Assembly (NCBI GenBank): GCA_038229715.1
Contig: JBBROD010000007.1
Span: 1 to 64,000 of the forward strand
Direction of reading: 5' to 3'
DNA: 64,000 nt
Source: JANMES01 sp038229715
Lineage (GTDB): Bacteria > Planctomycetota > Phycisphaerae > Tepidisphaerales > Tepidisphaeraceae
A program made the position numbers and the translations under genes. The notes below the pieces were generated by a model, which ran no database searches, was not told the origin of the DNA, and saw only the letters and a program-made list of their open reading frames with translations. Of the stretch, positions 51,081 through 59,654 are shown one piece after another. The number at the start of each line of letters is the position of its first letter. Within the stretch, counting starts at the first letter, position 1.

Positions 51081-52238
51081 ATGCACGATCGTCGAAAACA
51101 ACCTCGCGGAATTGCAATGGTGATGGTGCTGGTGTTGGTGGCACTGGCGTCGGTGTTGTCGTACGCGCTGCTCAGCAGCCAAAGCATGATGATGCAGGCC
51201 AGCGCCAATTCCCACCGCGCCGCCCAGGCCGATGCACTGGCCGAGTCAGGGATTCAGCTGGCGTCGTACTACCTTCAAAACCCGGCCAGCGCGCCGGTGC
51301 TCAACGGCAGCGGCTTTTACCCCGGACAAACCGGAGTGTCCTTCGGTTCGGCAGTCGATGGAACGGTGGATATCGTCGTGACCAGGATCGATAACTCCAC
51401 GTTTGATATCGCCAGCACATCGCACTACGGGACGGCGTCGTCGAGCCCGCTGGCGCGATCGCTGGGGGCTCGCGCGTCGGTACAGTACGCCTACCTGCCG
51501 ACCGAAGCAGCCACCGTCAACGGCGGGCTGAACGTGCTCTCGAACACCACGATCACGGGGGCCGTCCGCGCCAACGGCACGGTGAATCTTTCGCTCGGCG
51601 GGACGATCAACGGAACGATCTACGCGCCTTCAGTAACGGGGATTCTGACGGGCCTGCTGGGCTCAATCGTTACCACCACCACCAGCGGTGGGAGCAATAA
51701 CCCCACGCCTATCGCGATCCGCGATTACAGCACTTACACCTACAACGGGCAGACGTACCGCGCCAAGTTGATCGCCAGCGCATCGGCCACCCTCGGCGCG
51801 ACCAGCGACAACCCGCTAGGCGTTTATGTAGCGGCGGGTGATTTGACGATTACGTCGGCGGCCACGATCAACGGGACTTTGCTGGTCCCCAACGGCAAGT
51901 TGATTGTTAAATCGAGCAACCTGACGATCAACGCTGCCACCAACATGCCCGCGTTGATCGTGAAATCCGATATTGCGTTCAGCGGCAACGCTCGAAAACT
52001 CACAGTCAACGGGCTCAGCTGGATCGGTGGCGTACTGACGAAGTCGGGGACTACGTCCGGCAACATCACGGTATTCAACGGCGCGGCCCAGTTCGCCAGC
52101 GGCACGCCGATCACCAGCAACTATTCCGGCACGGTTAAAATCAACTACGACGCCAGGAAAGCCGCAGCCACAGGGTTTCTGCCCGGGCAGGGCACGACGG
52201 CTTCGGCAGTCACGATCAAAACGTTCAACAACAAGTAA
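51081..52238 (+). CDS. PilX-like protein with repetitive extracellular part
   Basis: A 385-residue protein with an N-terminal helix GIAMVMVLVLVALASVLSYA and AESGIQLASYYLQN as in PilX-type pilus assembly proteins, lacking the strict GFTLxE site. Residues about 140-385 are rich in T, S, N and G in short strands (NGGLNVLSNTTITGAVRANG), suggesting a beta-helix or polymer-forming cytoskeleton-like domain. It may be a tip or adhesin subunit. Confidence 0.75.
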   Translation: MHDRRKQPRGIAMVMVLVLVALASVLSYALLSSQSMMMQASANSHRAAQADALAESGIQLASYYLQNPASAPVLNGSGFYPGQTGVSFGSAVDGTVDIVVTRIDNSTFDIASTSHYGTASSSPLARSLGARASVQYAYLPTEAATVNGGLNVLSNTTITGAVRANGTVNLSLGGTINGTIYAPSVTGILTGLLGSIVTTTTSGGSNNPTPIAIRDYSTYTYNGQTYRAKLIASASATLGATSDNPLGVYVAAGDLTITSAATINGTLLVPNGKLIVKSSNLTINAATNMPALIVKSDIAFSGNARKLTVNGLSWIGGVLTKSGTTSGNITVFNGAAQFASGTPITSNYSGTVKINYDARKAAATGFLPGQGTTASAVTIKTFNNK

Positions 52239-52274
52239 CATCAACAACTAACGCCGCAATCGAAAGGCAAACCC

Positions 52275-52514
52275 ATGACCACGCAACGCGCTTTAGGAAT
52301 CATCATTGTGCTTCAGGCCCTTACGCTGCTCAGCCAGTGGGTGGGGGCTCCATCGCTGTCGCAAAGCAACGCCCAGGTTCCGGACGGCGGGGCGCAGCGG
52401 GCGGCGACGATTGAGGAACTGAAGTCCGTTAATGTGAAGCTCGACAAGCTGATTACCGTTTTAACCGATGGAAACCTTAAGGTCCGTATGGTCCAACCCG
52501 ATGAGAAGAAGTAG
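52275..52514 (+). CDS. Small secreted protein of the pilin operon (hypothetical)
   Basis: A 79-residue protein with a signal-like N-terminus (LGIIIVLQALTLLSQWVG), then a coiled-coil-like helix (IEELKSVNVKLDKLITVLTD) and a short tail (LKVRMVQPDEKK). I do not know a characterised homologue. Its place between the PilX-like and GspH-like genes suggests a small periplasmic accessory factor. Confidence 0.6.
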   Translation: MTTQRALGIIIVLQALTLLSQWVGAPSLSQSNAQVPDGGAQRAATIEELKSVNVKLDKLITVLTDGNLKVRMVQPDEKK

Positions 52515-52556
52515 CCGATTGGGTTTTTACGGACTGTTGTGGTCCGAACCCATCGG
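52515..52556 (+). other. Nested hairpin after the small secreted protein gene
   Basis: CCGATTGGGTT pairs with AACCCATCGG (one bulge), enclosing GGAC-TGTTGT-GGTCC. There is no T-run, so it is more likely an RNA-stability or attenuation structure than a classical terminator. Confidence 0.4.
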
Positions 52557-52583
52557 TTGGGCGTTTAACACAGGAGACGGGAC

Positions 52584-53105
52584 ATGCCGATTTCGCGCAC
52601 GCCGGCTCGTGGGTTTACGCTCGTCGAAATCCTGTGCGTGATCATCATCCTGGCGATCGCGGCGGTGCTGGTGATCCCGCAACTGAGTTCCCGCGGCGAC
52701 CTGCAAGCCGCCGCTGCGGCGCGAACCGTGATGGCCGACATCCTGTACGCCCAAAACCGCGCCATCGCCAAACAGTCTGCGCAGTACGTGAAATTCAATG
52801 TCGCGACGCACACCTATGACGTGCAGGAAGGCGCAACGCCGGCCACCGGAATCAATCCCGTAACGCTCAAGCCCTACACGCAGACGTTCGGCGGAACCGC
52901 CATCCCCGGCGTGACGCTGACCAGCGCCGCGTTCGACGGGAAAGACACGCTGGCGTTTGACGAAATCGGCGCTCCTTACACATACGACAGCGTCGCCGGG
53001 CTGGTGGCGCTATCGGCCGGATCGATCAAGATCGCCTCAGACGGGTACACGATGACGTTGACCGTCCGGCCGTACACCGGCGAGATCGTGACCTCAACGC
53101 CGTAA
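52584..53105 (+). CDS. GspH-like minor pseudopilin
   Basis: A 173-residue protein with ARGFTLVEILCVIIILAIAA and LVIPQLSSRGDLQAAAAART, then ILYAQNRAIAKQ, typical of GspH/FimT-type pseudopilins. A GGAGACGGGAC ribosome-binding region precedes the ATG. It is directly upstream of the pilM gene. Confidence 0.88.
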   Translation: MPISRTPARGFTLVEILCVIIILAIAAVLVIPQLSSRGDLQAAAAARTVMADILYAQNRAIAKQSAQYVKFNVATHTYDVQEGATPATGINPVTLKPYTQTFGGTAIPGVTLTSAAFDGKDTLAFDEIGAPYTYDSVAGLVALSAGSIKIASDGYTMTLTVRPYTGEIVTSTP

Positions 53106-53114
53106 ACGAGACTT

Positions 53115-54392
53115 ATGTTTCGACTGACTCGTCCACAACCTCTGCCCATCGGGCTCGATATCGGGGCTGACAGCGTCAAGATGCTGCAGGTCGAGCCGGT
53201 CGGGAATCACCTTTCGGTGATCGCCTCCGGGCGAATGCCGATTCCGGAAGAGGTGCGCCACGATCCGGTCGCACACCGCAATGTCGCAACGGATCTGGTC
53301 CGGCAGATGCTGCAGACGCACCCGTTCGTGGGCAACCGCTTGGTGACATGCCTGCCGCGCGAGATCGTCCATATTAAGAACGTTCGTCTCCCACTGATTC
53401 CCGCGGCTGAACTGTCGGCGGCGGTGGAGTTTGAGTCGCGGAATATCTTTCCGTTCGATGTCACCGACTCCCGCATGCACTGGGTGCTGGCCGGCGAGGT
53501 GCGGCAGGGGACGGAAGTGCGCCAAGAAGTCATCGCCCTAGCGGCGCAGAATGATCACGTGAATCAGTTCGTCGAACAAATCCACCGCAGCGGCGGGGTG
53601 ATCGAGTCGCTCGACATCGAACCCTGCGCCCTGCACCGCTGCTACGAGCGCTACATCCGCCGACGTGATGACGAGCAGGACGTGTTCGTGCTGGTCGATA
53701 TCGGCCTGCGTCGGACGCAGATCATCGTCTGTCGCGGTCGCGATTTGAGTTTTTTCAAATCCATCGACATCGGCGGCGAACATTTTAATGCGTCGGTCAG
53801 CAAGAAACTGGGGATCAGTATTCCTGAGGCTCGTGCGCTGCGCCGCCGGATGTGTGAAACGGCTTCACCGACGGATCGTCGCGACTCGGTTACTCGCTCG
53901 GTCTTTGACGCCACCCGTGTGCAGATGGAAGAGCTCTGCCGCGAACTGGCGTTGTGCCTGAGATATTATCTGGTCACGTTTCGCGGACATCGCCCGCGAA
54001 CCGTGCGTTTGGTCGGCGGAGAGGCCAATGATCCGCAGCTGCTTTCAATGTTGAAGGCGGCCTCCAGCATTGCGGTGGAAATCGCAACGCCGTTGTTGAG
54101 CGCCGACACCTCCGCACTTCGCCCGGCCGACCGGCAGGGGAGCATGAGCGAGTGGGCGACGGCGTTTGGGCTAGCGCTGCGCACGACCAAGCGCACGTTC
54201 GGCCCGATCGACGGCAAGCCGCGAGAGATGATCGCAGGCAAGCCGGCCGCCGGTGCGCAGTCGATGGTGGAAGTGGTGGATCTACACAACGCCGTTCAAG
54301 CCGCCGCGAAGTTGCCCGACGTGCCTACTCGCCGATTATCCGATCGAGCGCCCGCGCTGGTCGGCAGGGGAGAGGAGGCGTCCCGTGCGTGA
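53115..54392 (+). CDS. pilM: PilM-type actin-like assembly protein
   Basis: A 425-residue protein with the actin-like ATPase start PIGLDIGADSVKMLQVEP, FVLVDIGLRRTQIIVCRGRD and IDIGGEHFNASVSKKLGI, as in PilM. PilM binds the cytoplasmic tail of PilN and links the alignment complex to the motor. A C-terminal extension of about 70 residues is unassigned. The end overlaps the next start by 8 nt. Confidence 0.92.
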   Translation: MFRLTRPQPLPIGLDIGADSVKMLQVEPVGNHLSVIASGRMPIPEEVRHDPVAHRNVATDLVRQMLQTHPFVGNRLVTCLPREIVHIKNVRLPLIPAAELSAAVEFESRNIFPFDVTDSRMHWVLAGEVRQGTEVRQEVIALAAQNDHVNQFVEQIHRSGGVIESLDIEPCALHRCYERYIRRRDDEQDVFVLVDIGLRRTQIIVCRGRDLSFFKSIDIGGEHFNASVSKKLGISIPEARALRRRMCETASPTDRRDSVTRSVFDATRVQMEELCRELALCLRYYLVTFRGHRPRTVRLVGGEANDPQLLSMLKAASSIAVEIATPLLSADTSALRPADRQGSMSEWATAFGLALRTTKRTFGPIDGKPREMIAGKPAAGAQSMVEVVDLHNAVQAAAKLPDVPTRRLSDRAPALVGRGEEASRA

Positions 54393-55014
54393 AGTGGAAT
54401 TCCTCCCCGCGTGGTACACCGTCGTCCGCCGTCGCAAGCTGGCGGTGACGATTCAAGCCTGGGCGACTGTCGGCCTGGCGATCGCGCTGATTGTCTGCAC
54501 GGGCATCGCAAGGTTCCGCGTGCTGACGGCCCGCAATGAACTGATCTCTCTCCGCCATGATATGGCGAAAACGCAGGAAGACCTCAACCGCCTCGATTCG
54601 ATGACGCAGATCAAGCGTCGCTGGTCGGAACAAGGCCAAGTGCTTTCCAAGATCGGCGTATCGGTGGAATCAACTCGGCTGCTGGGATTGATCGCACAAT
54701 CTACGCCCGAATCGATTTCGCTGATCGGCATGAACCTGACGACGGAAGAAAAGATCGACGCCGCCAAAACCCTGGTGAATGTCCGGGCCTCCCGCGACAA
54801 GGAGCCGGCGATCGACCGCAAGTTGCGGGTCCGCCTGCAGGGTGTCGCCCCCAGCAACGCTGAAGTGGCCGACATGATGACGCGGCTGGCGTCGAATAGT
54901 TTTCTGGAAGACGTCTCGATGGGCTACACCAAGGACTCCGACCAAAGCGGGCGGCTGGTGCGGGAATTTGAAGTGACGTTTGCTTTGGATCTGGATGCTC
55001 CGACGAAGGAATAG
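54385..55014 (+). CDS. pilN: PilN-type inner-membrane assembly protein
   Basis: A 209-residue protein with a basic N-terminus (VREVEFLPAWYTVVRRRKLA), one helix (WATVGLAIALIVCTGIA), a coiled coil and a ferredoxin-like periplasmic domain. The GTG at 54385 is chosen for its AGAGGAGG ribosome-binding site 6 nt upstream; longer frames overlap pilM out of phase. It is positioned as PilN between PilM and PilO. Confidence 0.85.
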   Translation: MREVEFLPAWYTVVRRRKLAVTIQAWATVGLAIALIVCTGIARFRVLTARNELISLRHDMAKTQEDLNRLDSMTQIKRRWSEQGQVLSKIGVSVESTRLLGLIAQSTPESISLIGMNLTTEEKIDAAKTLVNVRASRDKEPAIDRKLRVRLQGVAPSNAEVADMMTRLASNSFLEDVSMGYTKDSDQSGRLVREFEVTFALDLDAPTKE

Positions 55015-55021
55015 GAACGCA

Positions 55022-55576
55022 ATGTCCGCACTGCAAGCCAAAATCGCCAGGTACGTCACCACCCAATGGGTGATGAGCGTAATTGCGCTGGTCCTGGCGA
55101 TGGCTTTTTATTTCGCCGGCATCCGGCCGGCCCAGAACGATCGAGCGACGATTGTGGCGAGCATCGCCGAGCAAAACCGGCAACTCAACGAAGGACGGGC
55201 CCGGGCGCAGAACCTTCCGGTGATCGAAGCCGAAGTCGAGCAATTGCGATCGCGCCTGGAACGGTTCGATAAAAAGCTGCCGAAAAAGCCCGACATGGAT
55301 CAGTTCATGCGGGAGATCACCCGTGTGAGCGAGGCGTCGTCGCTGAAGAAGGTTTCAGTGCAGCCCGGCTCGCCGAAGCGAAGCGAACTGTTCTCTGAAA
55401 TGCCGATCGCGCTTAATTTCACCGGCGAGTTCCCCAACGTGGTGAAATTTCTCGAGCGGACGGAAGACATGCAACGGCTGACGCGCGTGCGCAGTTTGGG
55501 GATCAAAACCCGCGACGCCCAGAACGGCACGGTCGAAGTCGACGTGTCGATGAGCATTTACTTCGCCGACGAATAA
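55022..55576 (+). CDS. pilO: PilO-type inner-membrane assembly protein
   Basis: A 184-residue protein with one N-terminal helix (VMSVIALVLAMAFYFAGIRP), a coiled coil (EQNRQLNEGRARAQNLPVIE) and a PilO-like fold ending in VDVSMSIYFADE. It starts 7 bp after pilN. With PilN it forms the alignment subcomplex. Confidence 0.85.
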   Translation: MSALQAKIARYVTTQWVMSVIALVLAMAFYFAGIRPAQNDRATIVASIAEQNRQLNEGRARAQNLPVIEAEVEQLRSRLERFDKKLPKKPDMDQFMREITRVSEASSLKKVSVQPGSPKRSELFSEMPIALNFTGEFPNVVKFLERTEDMQRLTRVRSLGIKTRDAQNGTVEVDVSMSIYFADE

Positions 55577-55582
55577 AGACCC

Positions 55583-56224
55583 ATGCAAGCCAAACCGGCA
55601 ATAACCTGGCAGACCAAGATCAAAGACGCGATGCGTCGCGATCCGAAGCGCACCGGCGTGCTTGCGGTATTGGCGGCGGTGCTGGTGGTGCTTATCGGAC
55701 GCGCCATGATCGGCAGCCGGGCCGAACCGTCCACTGCGGTGGCGGCAGGACCGGCAGCGGTTTCAAAAAGGGCGGCTGGTGAAGAGGCCGCATTCCGGTT
55801 GTCCAATAAAAGCCGCAACGCCGCCGGAATGCAGAAGTGGCTGAACAATCCGCCGGGCAAGATCAACCGGAACCTCTTCGCCATCAAGCTCGATTTCTAC
55901 CCACAGCCTAGTGGCAAGGGTTTGTCCAAACTCGGCAAATCAAATTCCGACGAGGATAAGTCGGCCGCTCAAGAGGCCGATGTACTCAAAGAGTGGGCCG
56001 CTCGGAGTGAGGCGGTCCAGTTGCAGGCTCGGCAGTTGAAACTGCAGACCACGCTGATGAGCGCGCCTCCCAAGGCGATGATCAGCGGACAGATGGTCAA
56101 GGAAGGCGACGCCGTCACCGCGAACATGGGTGATAGCCAGGGCGAGTTCCGCGTGCTCAAGATCGAGCCGCGGCGAGTGATTGTCGAACGGGACGGCATT
56201 AAGCTCGAGATCCTGATGAAGTAG
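55583..56224 (+). CDS. PilP/GspC-like assembly protein
   Basis: A 213-residue protein with a helix (GVLAVLAAVLVVLIGRAM), a Ser/Ala linker and a C-terminal region ISGQMVKEGDAVTANMGDSQ, then FRVLKIEPRRVIVERDG, similar to the HR domain of GspC or PilP that contacts the secretin. The assignment is by position and pattern. Confidence 0.7.
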   Translation: MQAKPAITWQTKIKDAMRRDPKRTGVLAVLAAVLVVLIGRAMIGSRAEPSTAVAAGPAAVSKRAAGEEAAFRLSNKSRNAAGMQKWLNNPPGKINRNLFAIKLDFYPQPSGKGLSKLGKSNSDEDKSAAQEADVLKEWAARSEAVQLQARQLKLQTTLMSAPPKAMISGQMVKEGDAVTANMGDSQGEFRVLKIEPRRVIVERDGIKLEILMK

Positions 56225-56262
56225 CGGCTTACTACGGCTGCTGGATTTTCCAAGGCTCGGTT

Positions 56263-58350
56263 ATGCGAAAGATATACCGCAACGTCGGTCTTCTTTTTTT
56301 GGCTGCAGGGTCCGTTTATTTCGATCATGCCGATCGATCTCATGCGGAAAGCCCGGCAAACCCTGCCGGTGATACGGGATTGATCAATGTGATCCCCGAT
56401 AAGGATCCATTCACCCGCGCCGCTCCCGTTGCCACTGAACCGACCAAGGCACAAGGCACCAGCGTGCAATCGCCGGTGGTGAACGTCAGCAATGCCGGCA
56501 CCGTCGAAATCCACGTCAACGATGCGAATCTGATCGAAGTGCTGCGCATGCTCTCGCTGCAGAGCCAGAAAAACATCATCGCCAGCAAAGACGTGCGCGG
56601 CACGATCACCGCCAACCTGTACGACGTGACCGTTCGCGAAGCGCTCGACGCGCTGCTGGCCACGAACGGCTATGCCTATCGCGAGCGAGGCAACTTCATC
56701 TACGTCTACAGCGCGAAAGAAATCGCCGACATGGACAAAGCCGCCCGCGTGGCGGTGACGCAGACGTTCCGTCTCTACTACACGCCGGCTGCTAATGCGG
56801 TCACGATGCTCAAGCCCGTGCTCAGCAGCGAGGCGCAAGTTGCCTTCACCACGCCGGCCAGCAGTGGGCTGGACACCGGCACGAAAGACATCGGCGGCAG
56901 CACGCATGCGACGGAAGACGTGATTGTTGTCACCGACTATCCCGAGAACCTTGAACGGGTTAAGAAGATTCTGAAGGAGATTGATCGCCGCCCGCAGCAG
57001 ATCTTGCTCGAAGCGACGATCCTTCGCGCCACGTTAAACGAAGACAACGCCTTGGGTGTGGATTTCACACTGTTGGGCAATGTGGACTTCTCAACACTGA
57101 CGGCTGCGGGCAGCACTGTGGCGGCGGCGCTTTCGGGCTCGATTACCAATACCGCGTCGGCGGGCGCGATCGCCGACAAGGGCTACTCCGCCGCCGGAAC
57201 TGGCTTTACCGGCAATGTGCCGGGCGGCGGGTTACGCGTGGGCGTGGTCCACAACAACATTGGCGTGTTCCTGCAGGCGCTGGAAAGCGTGACGGATACC
57301 ACCGTCGTCGCCAACCCCAAGATCATGGCGCTGAATAAACAGAAGGGCGAAGTCATCGTCGGTCGTAAGGACGGCTACACCACTTCAACCACCACTGATA
57401 CCAGCACCGTGCAGACGGTTGAATTCCTCGATACCGGCACCCGGCTGATCTTCCGCCCGTTTATCGGCGATGACGGATACATCCGCATGGAAATCCACCC
57501 GGAAGATTCCAGCGGCGGGCTGACCAGCGCCAATCTGCCTTTCAAGATCACCACCGAAACCACCAGCAATGTGATGGTGAAAGACGGCCACACGATCATT
57601 ATCGGCGGGCTGTTCCGCGAATCGTCGCAGACGACGCGATCGCAAGTGCCGGGGCTCGGCAACATTCCCGGGCTGGGCTACCTGTTCCGCTCGCAGCGGG
57701 ATACGACGGTGCGTGAAGAAATCATCATCCTGCTCACGCCGCACATCATTAAGGATGACACCGCCTACTCGGCCGCGTCTGAGGCGGAGTTGAAAGAAGC
57801 CGAAAAGCTTCGCGTCGGTGTGCGTCGCGGGATGATGCCCTTCGGCCGCGAGCGGCTGGCGGAATCGTGCTACGATGCGGCGCTCAAAGAAATGAGCAAG
57901 CCGGACGCAAGTCCGAACACCGCGTTGTGGTATCTGAACTCGGCCACCAACCTCAATCCGAAGTTCGGTGAGGCGATCAACTTGAAAGAGCAGCTCACCG
58001 GCAAGCAATTGTCGGCGGTGGATAATTGCTCGTTCCGCACATTCGTTAAGCGGCAGATCATGATGGATCGCCTGCCGGCGACGACCCAGCCAACGCTGCA
58101 AGCGTTGCTGGAACCGGCGAAATCGCCGGCTACCAAACCAGCTGGGCTGACCGAAGCCCGCACGATCGTGCCTTGGGCGCCGATCGCGATCGCGCCGACC
58201 ACCCGGCCGGCGGAACCCGCGCCGAACATGACCGGCCAGACTGAAGCGACCGTGCTCAATGACGAACCAACCCCGGCGACCCAGCCGTCCGATAAGTCGG
58301 AGGCCGACGACGGCTGGAACATCACGGCGATCCAACCGGAATCCCGCTAA
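56263..58350 (+). CDS. Secretin (GspD/PilQ family)
   Basis: A 695-residue outer-membrane channel protein with an N-terminal signal-like segment (GLLFLAAGSVYF), an STN/N0-like domain (VEIHVNDANLIEVLRMLSLQ; LLATNGYAYRERGNFIYVYS) and an N1-type domain (VIVVTDYPENLERVKKILKE). The secretin core has MVKDGHTIIIGGLFRE, then VPGLGNIPGLGYLFRS and EIIILLTPHII. About 190 C-terminal residues are Pro/Thr/Ala-rich and unassigned. Confidence 0.94.
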   Translation: MRKIYRNVGLLFLAAGSVYFDHADRSHAESPANPAGDTGLINVIPDKDPFTRAAPVATEPTKAQGTSVQSPVVNVSNAGTVEIHVNDANLIEVLRMLSLQSQKNIIASKDVRGTITANLYDVTVREALDALLATNGYAYRERGNFIYVYSAKEIADMDKAARVAVTQTFRLYYTPAANAVTMLKPVLSSEAQVAFTTPASSGLDTGTKDIGGSTHATEDVIVVTDYPENLERVKKILKEIDRRPQQILLEATILRATLNEDNALGVDFTLLGNVDFSTLTAAGSTVAAALSGSITNTASAGAIADKGYSAAGTGFTGNVPGGGLRVGVVHNNIGVFLQALESVTDTTVVANPKIMALNKQKGEVIVGRKDGYTTSTTTDTSTVQTVEFLDTGTRLIFRPFIGDDGYIRMEIHPEDSSGGLTSANLPFKITTETTSNVMVKDGHTIIIGGLFRESSQTTRSQVPGLGNIPGLGYLFRSQRDTTVREEIIILLTPHIIKDDTAYSAASEAELKEAEKLRVGVRRGMMPFGRERLAESCYDAALKEMSKPDASPNTALWYLNSATNLNPKFGEAINLKEQLTGKQLSAVDNCSFRTFVKRQIMMDRLPATTQPTLQALLEPAKSPATKPAGLTEARTIVPWAPIAIAPTTRPAEPAPNMTGQTEATVLNDEPTPATQPSDKSEADDGWNITAIQPESR

Positions 58351-58357
58351 GTTCCTC

Positions 58358-58421
58358 GTCGCATGGGCTACCAGCCCATGCCCTGTTGGGCGGATCAGCA
58401 TGGGCTGTTAGCACATGCGAC
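58358..58421. repeat. 64-bp double-hairpin element, GTCGCATGGGC superfamily
   Basis: The left arm 58358-58381 (GTCGCATGGGCTACCAGCCC-ATGC) and right arm 58398-58421 are inverted copies with two mismatches, each self-complementary. It starts 7 bp after the secretin stop. The left arm is a perfect match to the right arm in carB (45927-45950). Confidence 0.93.
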
Positions 58422-58469
58422 TTGATAAACACCCACCCTAATCGGCCCGATGTAATCCGTAGAACCGTT

Positions 58470-59654
58470 ATGCGCCATACACCTTACATCCTCTTGTGTG
58501 TTCTTGCCGCCGCGGTCGGTTGCTCCAGCACGCCGACCAAAACGCAGCGTGAAGCCGCCAAGGAACAATGGAACCAGACGCGCGCATCGGTCCTGGTCAG
58601 TCTGGCCAAGGACCAATACGTCAACGGCAATCTCGATAAGTGCCGCGAGACGCTCGAATCCGCCCTGCGCATGGACCCGATAAACCCGCAGCTCCACATC
58701 CTGTCGGCCAAGCTGTCGATCGAGAAGTCGGAGTTGGAAGCGGCGCAGCAGTCGCTTGAATTCGCCCGCAAGCTCGATCCAAAAAACGCAGAAGCGGATT
58801 ATCTCTCCGGCGTGATTTACCAGCGCTGGCAGCGGCCGGAGATGTCGCTGAACTATTACGTGTCCGCGAATGAAAAATCCCCGGCGGAGTTGGCGTACCT
58901 GATGGCTCGGGCGGAAATGCTCGTCGTGCTCAATCATCCGGACGAAGCACTCAAGATCCTGATGGAGAAGGTGCAGTATTTCGAGCACAGCGGCGCGATC
59001 CGCGATGCGGCGGCGCAGTTGCTCGCTCGGCAGGGCAAGTACGACGAAGCGATCGACCTGTTCCGCCAGGCGGCGATTCTCGCCGATGGCGACTTGGCGA
59101 TTCAGGAGCACCTCGCGGTCACGCTGTTCCAGGCCAAGCAATACGCAGACGCCAGTGATGGGCTGATCCGCCTGATCAAGAACGAAAGCTATGCCAAACG
59201 GGCCGACCTGATCGCCGCACTCGGCGAATGCCACATGCAGACCGGCCACTATCGCGAAGCTCGGGCGAGCTTTGAAACCGCCGCCCAGCTAAACCCCGGC
59301 GAGCCGGCGGTTTGGCTGAGTTTCGGCAAAGCCGCATTGCAGTTGGGCGATCTGCCCCGGGCGGAACTGGCCGTGAAGAAGGCGGTTGCGCTCGATCCGA
59401 AATCGAGCGAAGTCTCGCTGATGCTCGGCTACGTGCGTCTCAAGCAGGAGCGCCTGACCGAATCGCTCGATGCGTTCAAGCAAGCTTACGCCTTGGATCC
59501 GACCGACAGTGTGAGCCTTTGCATGGTCGGTTTCGTGCTGGAAAAGACCGGCCGACAGGATCAGGCGATCAAGTGCTACGCTCGTGCGTTGCAGTTGAAA
59601 CCGAACGATGAAATGGCCAGCCAACTGTTGGCAGCCGTTGGCCCGCAGGATTAA
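58470..59654 (+). CDS. TPR lipoprotein
   Basis: A 394-residue protein with a lipoprotein signal (YILLCVLAAAVGCSS, lipobox AVGC) followed by about nine tetratricopeptide repeats, for example LHILSAKLSIEKSELEAAQQ, YRWQRPEMSLNYYV-like and AIKCYARALQLKPND. TPR lipoproteins such as PilF/PilW pilot secretins to the outer membrane, a likely role given its place after the secretin. The ATG at 58470 starts directly at the signal. Confidence 0.88.
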   Translation: MRHTPYILLCVLAAAVGCSSTPTKTQREAAKEQWNQTRASVLVSLAKDQYVNGNLDKCRETLESALRMDPINPQLHILSAKLSIEKSELEAAQQSLEFARKLDPKNAEADYLSGVIYQRWQRPEMSLNYYVSANEKSPAELAYLMARAEMLVVLNHPDEALKILMEKVQYFEHSGAIRDAAAQLLARQGKYDEAIDLFRQAAILADGDLAIQEHLAVTLFQAKQYADASDGLIRLIKNESYAKRADLIAALGECHMQTGHYREARASFETAAQLNPGEPAVWLSFGKAALQLGDLPRAELAVKKAVALDPKSSEVSLMLGYVRLKQERLTESLDAFKQAYALDPTDSVSLCMVGFVLEKTGRQDQAIKCYARALQLKPNDEMASQLLAAVGPQD

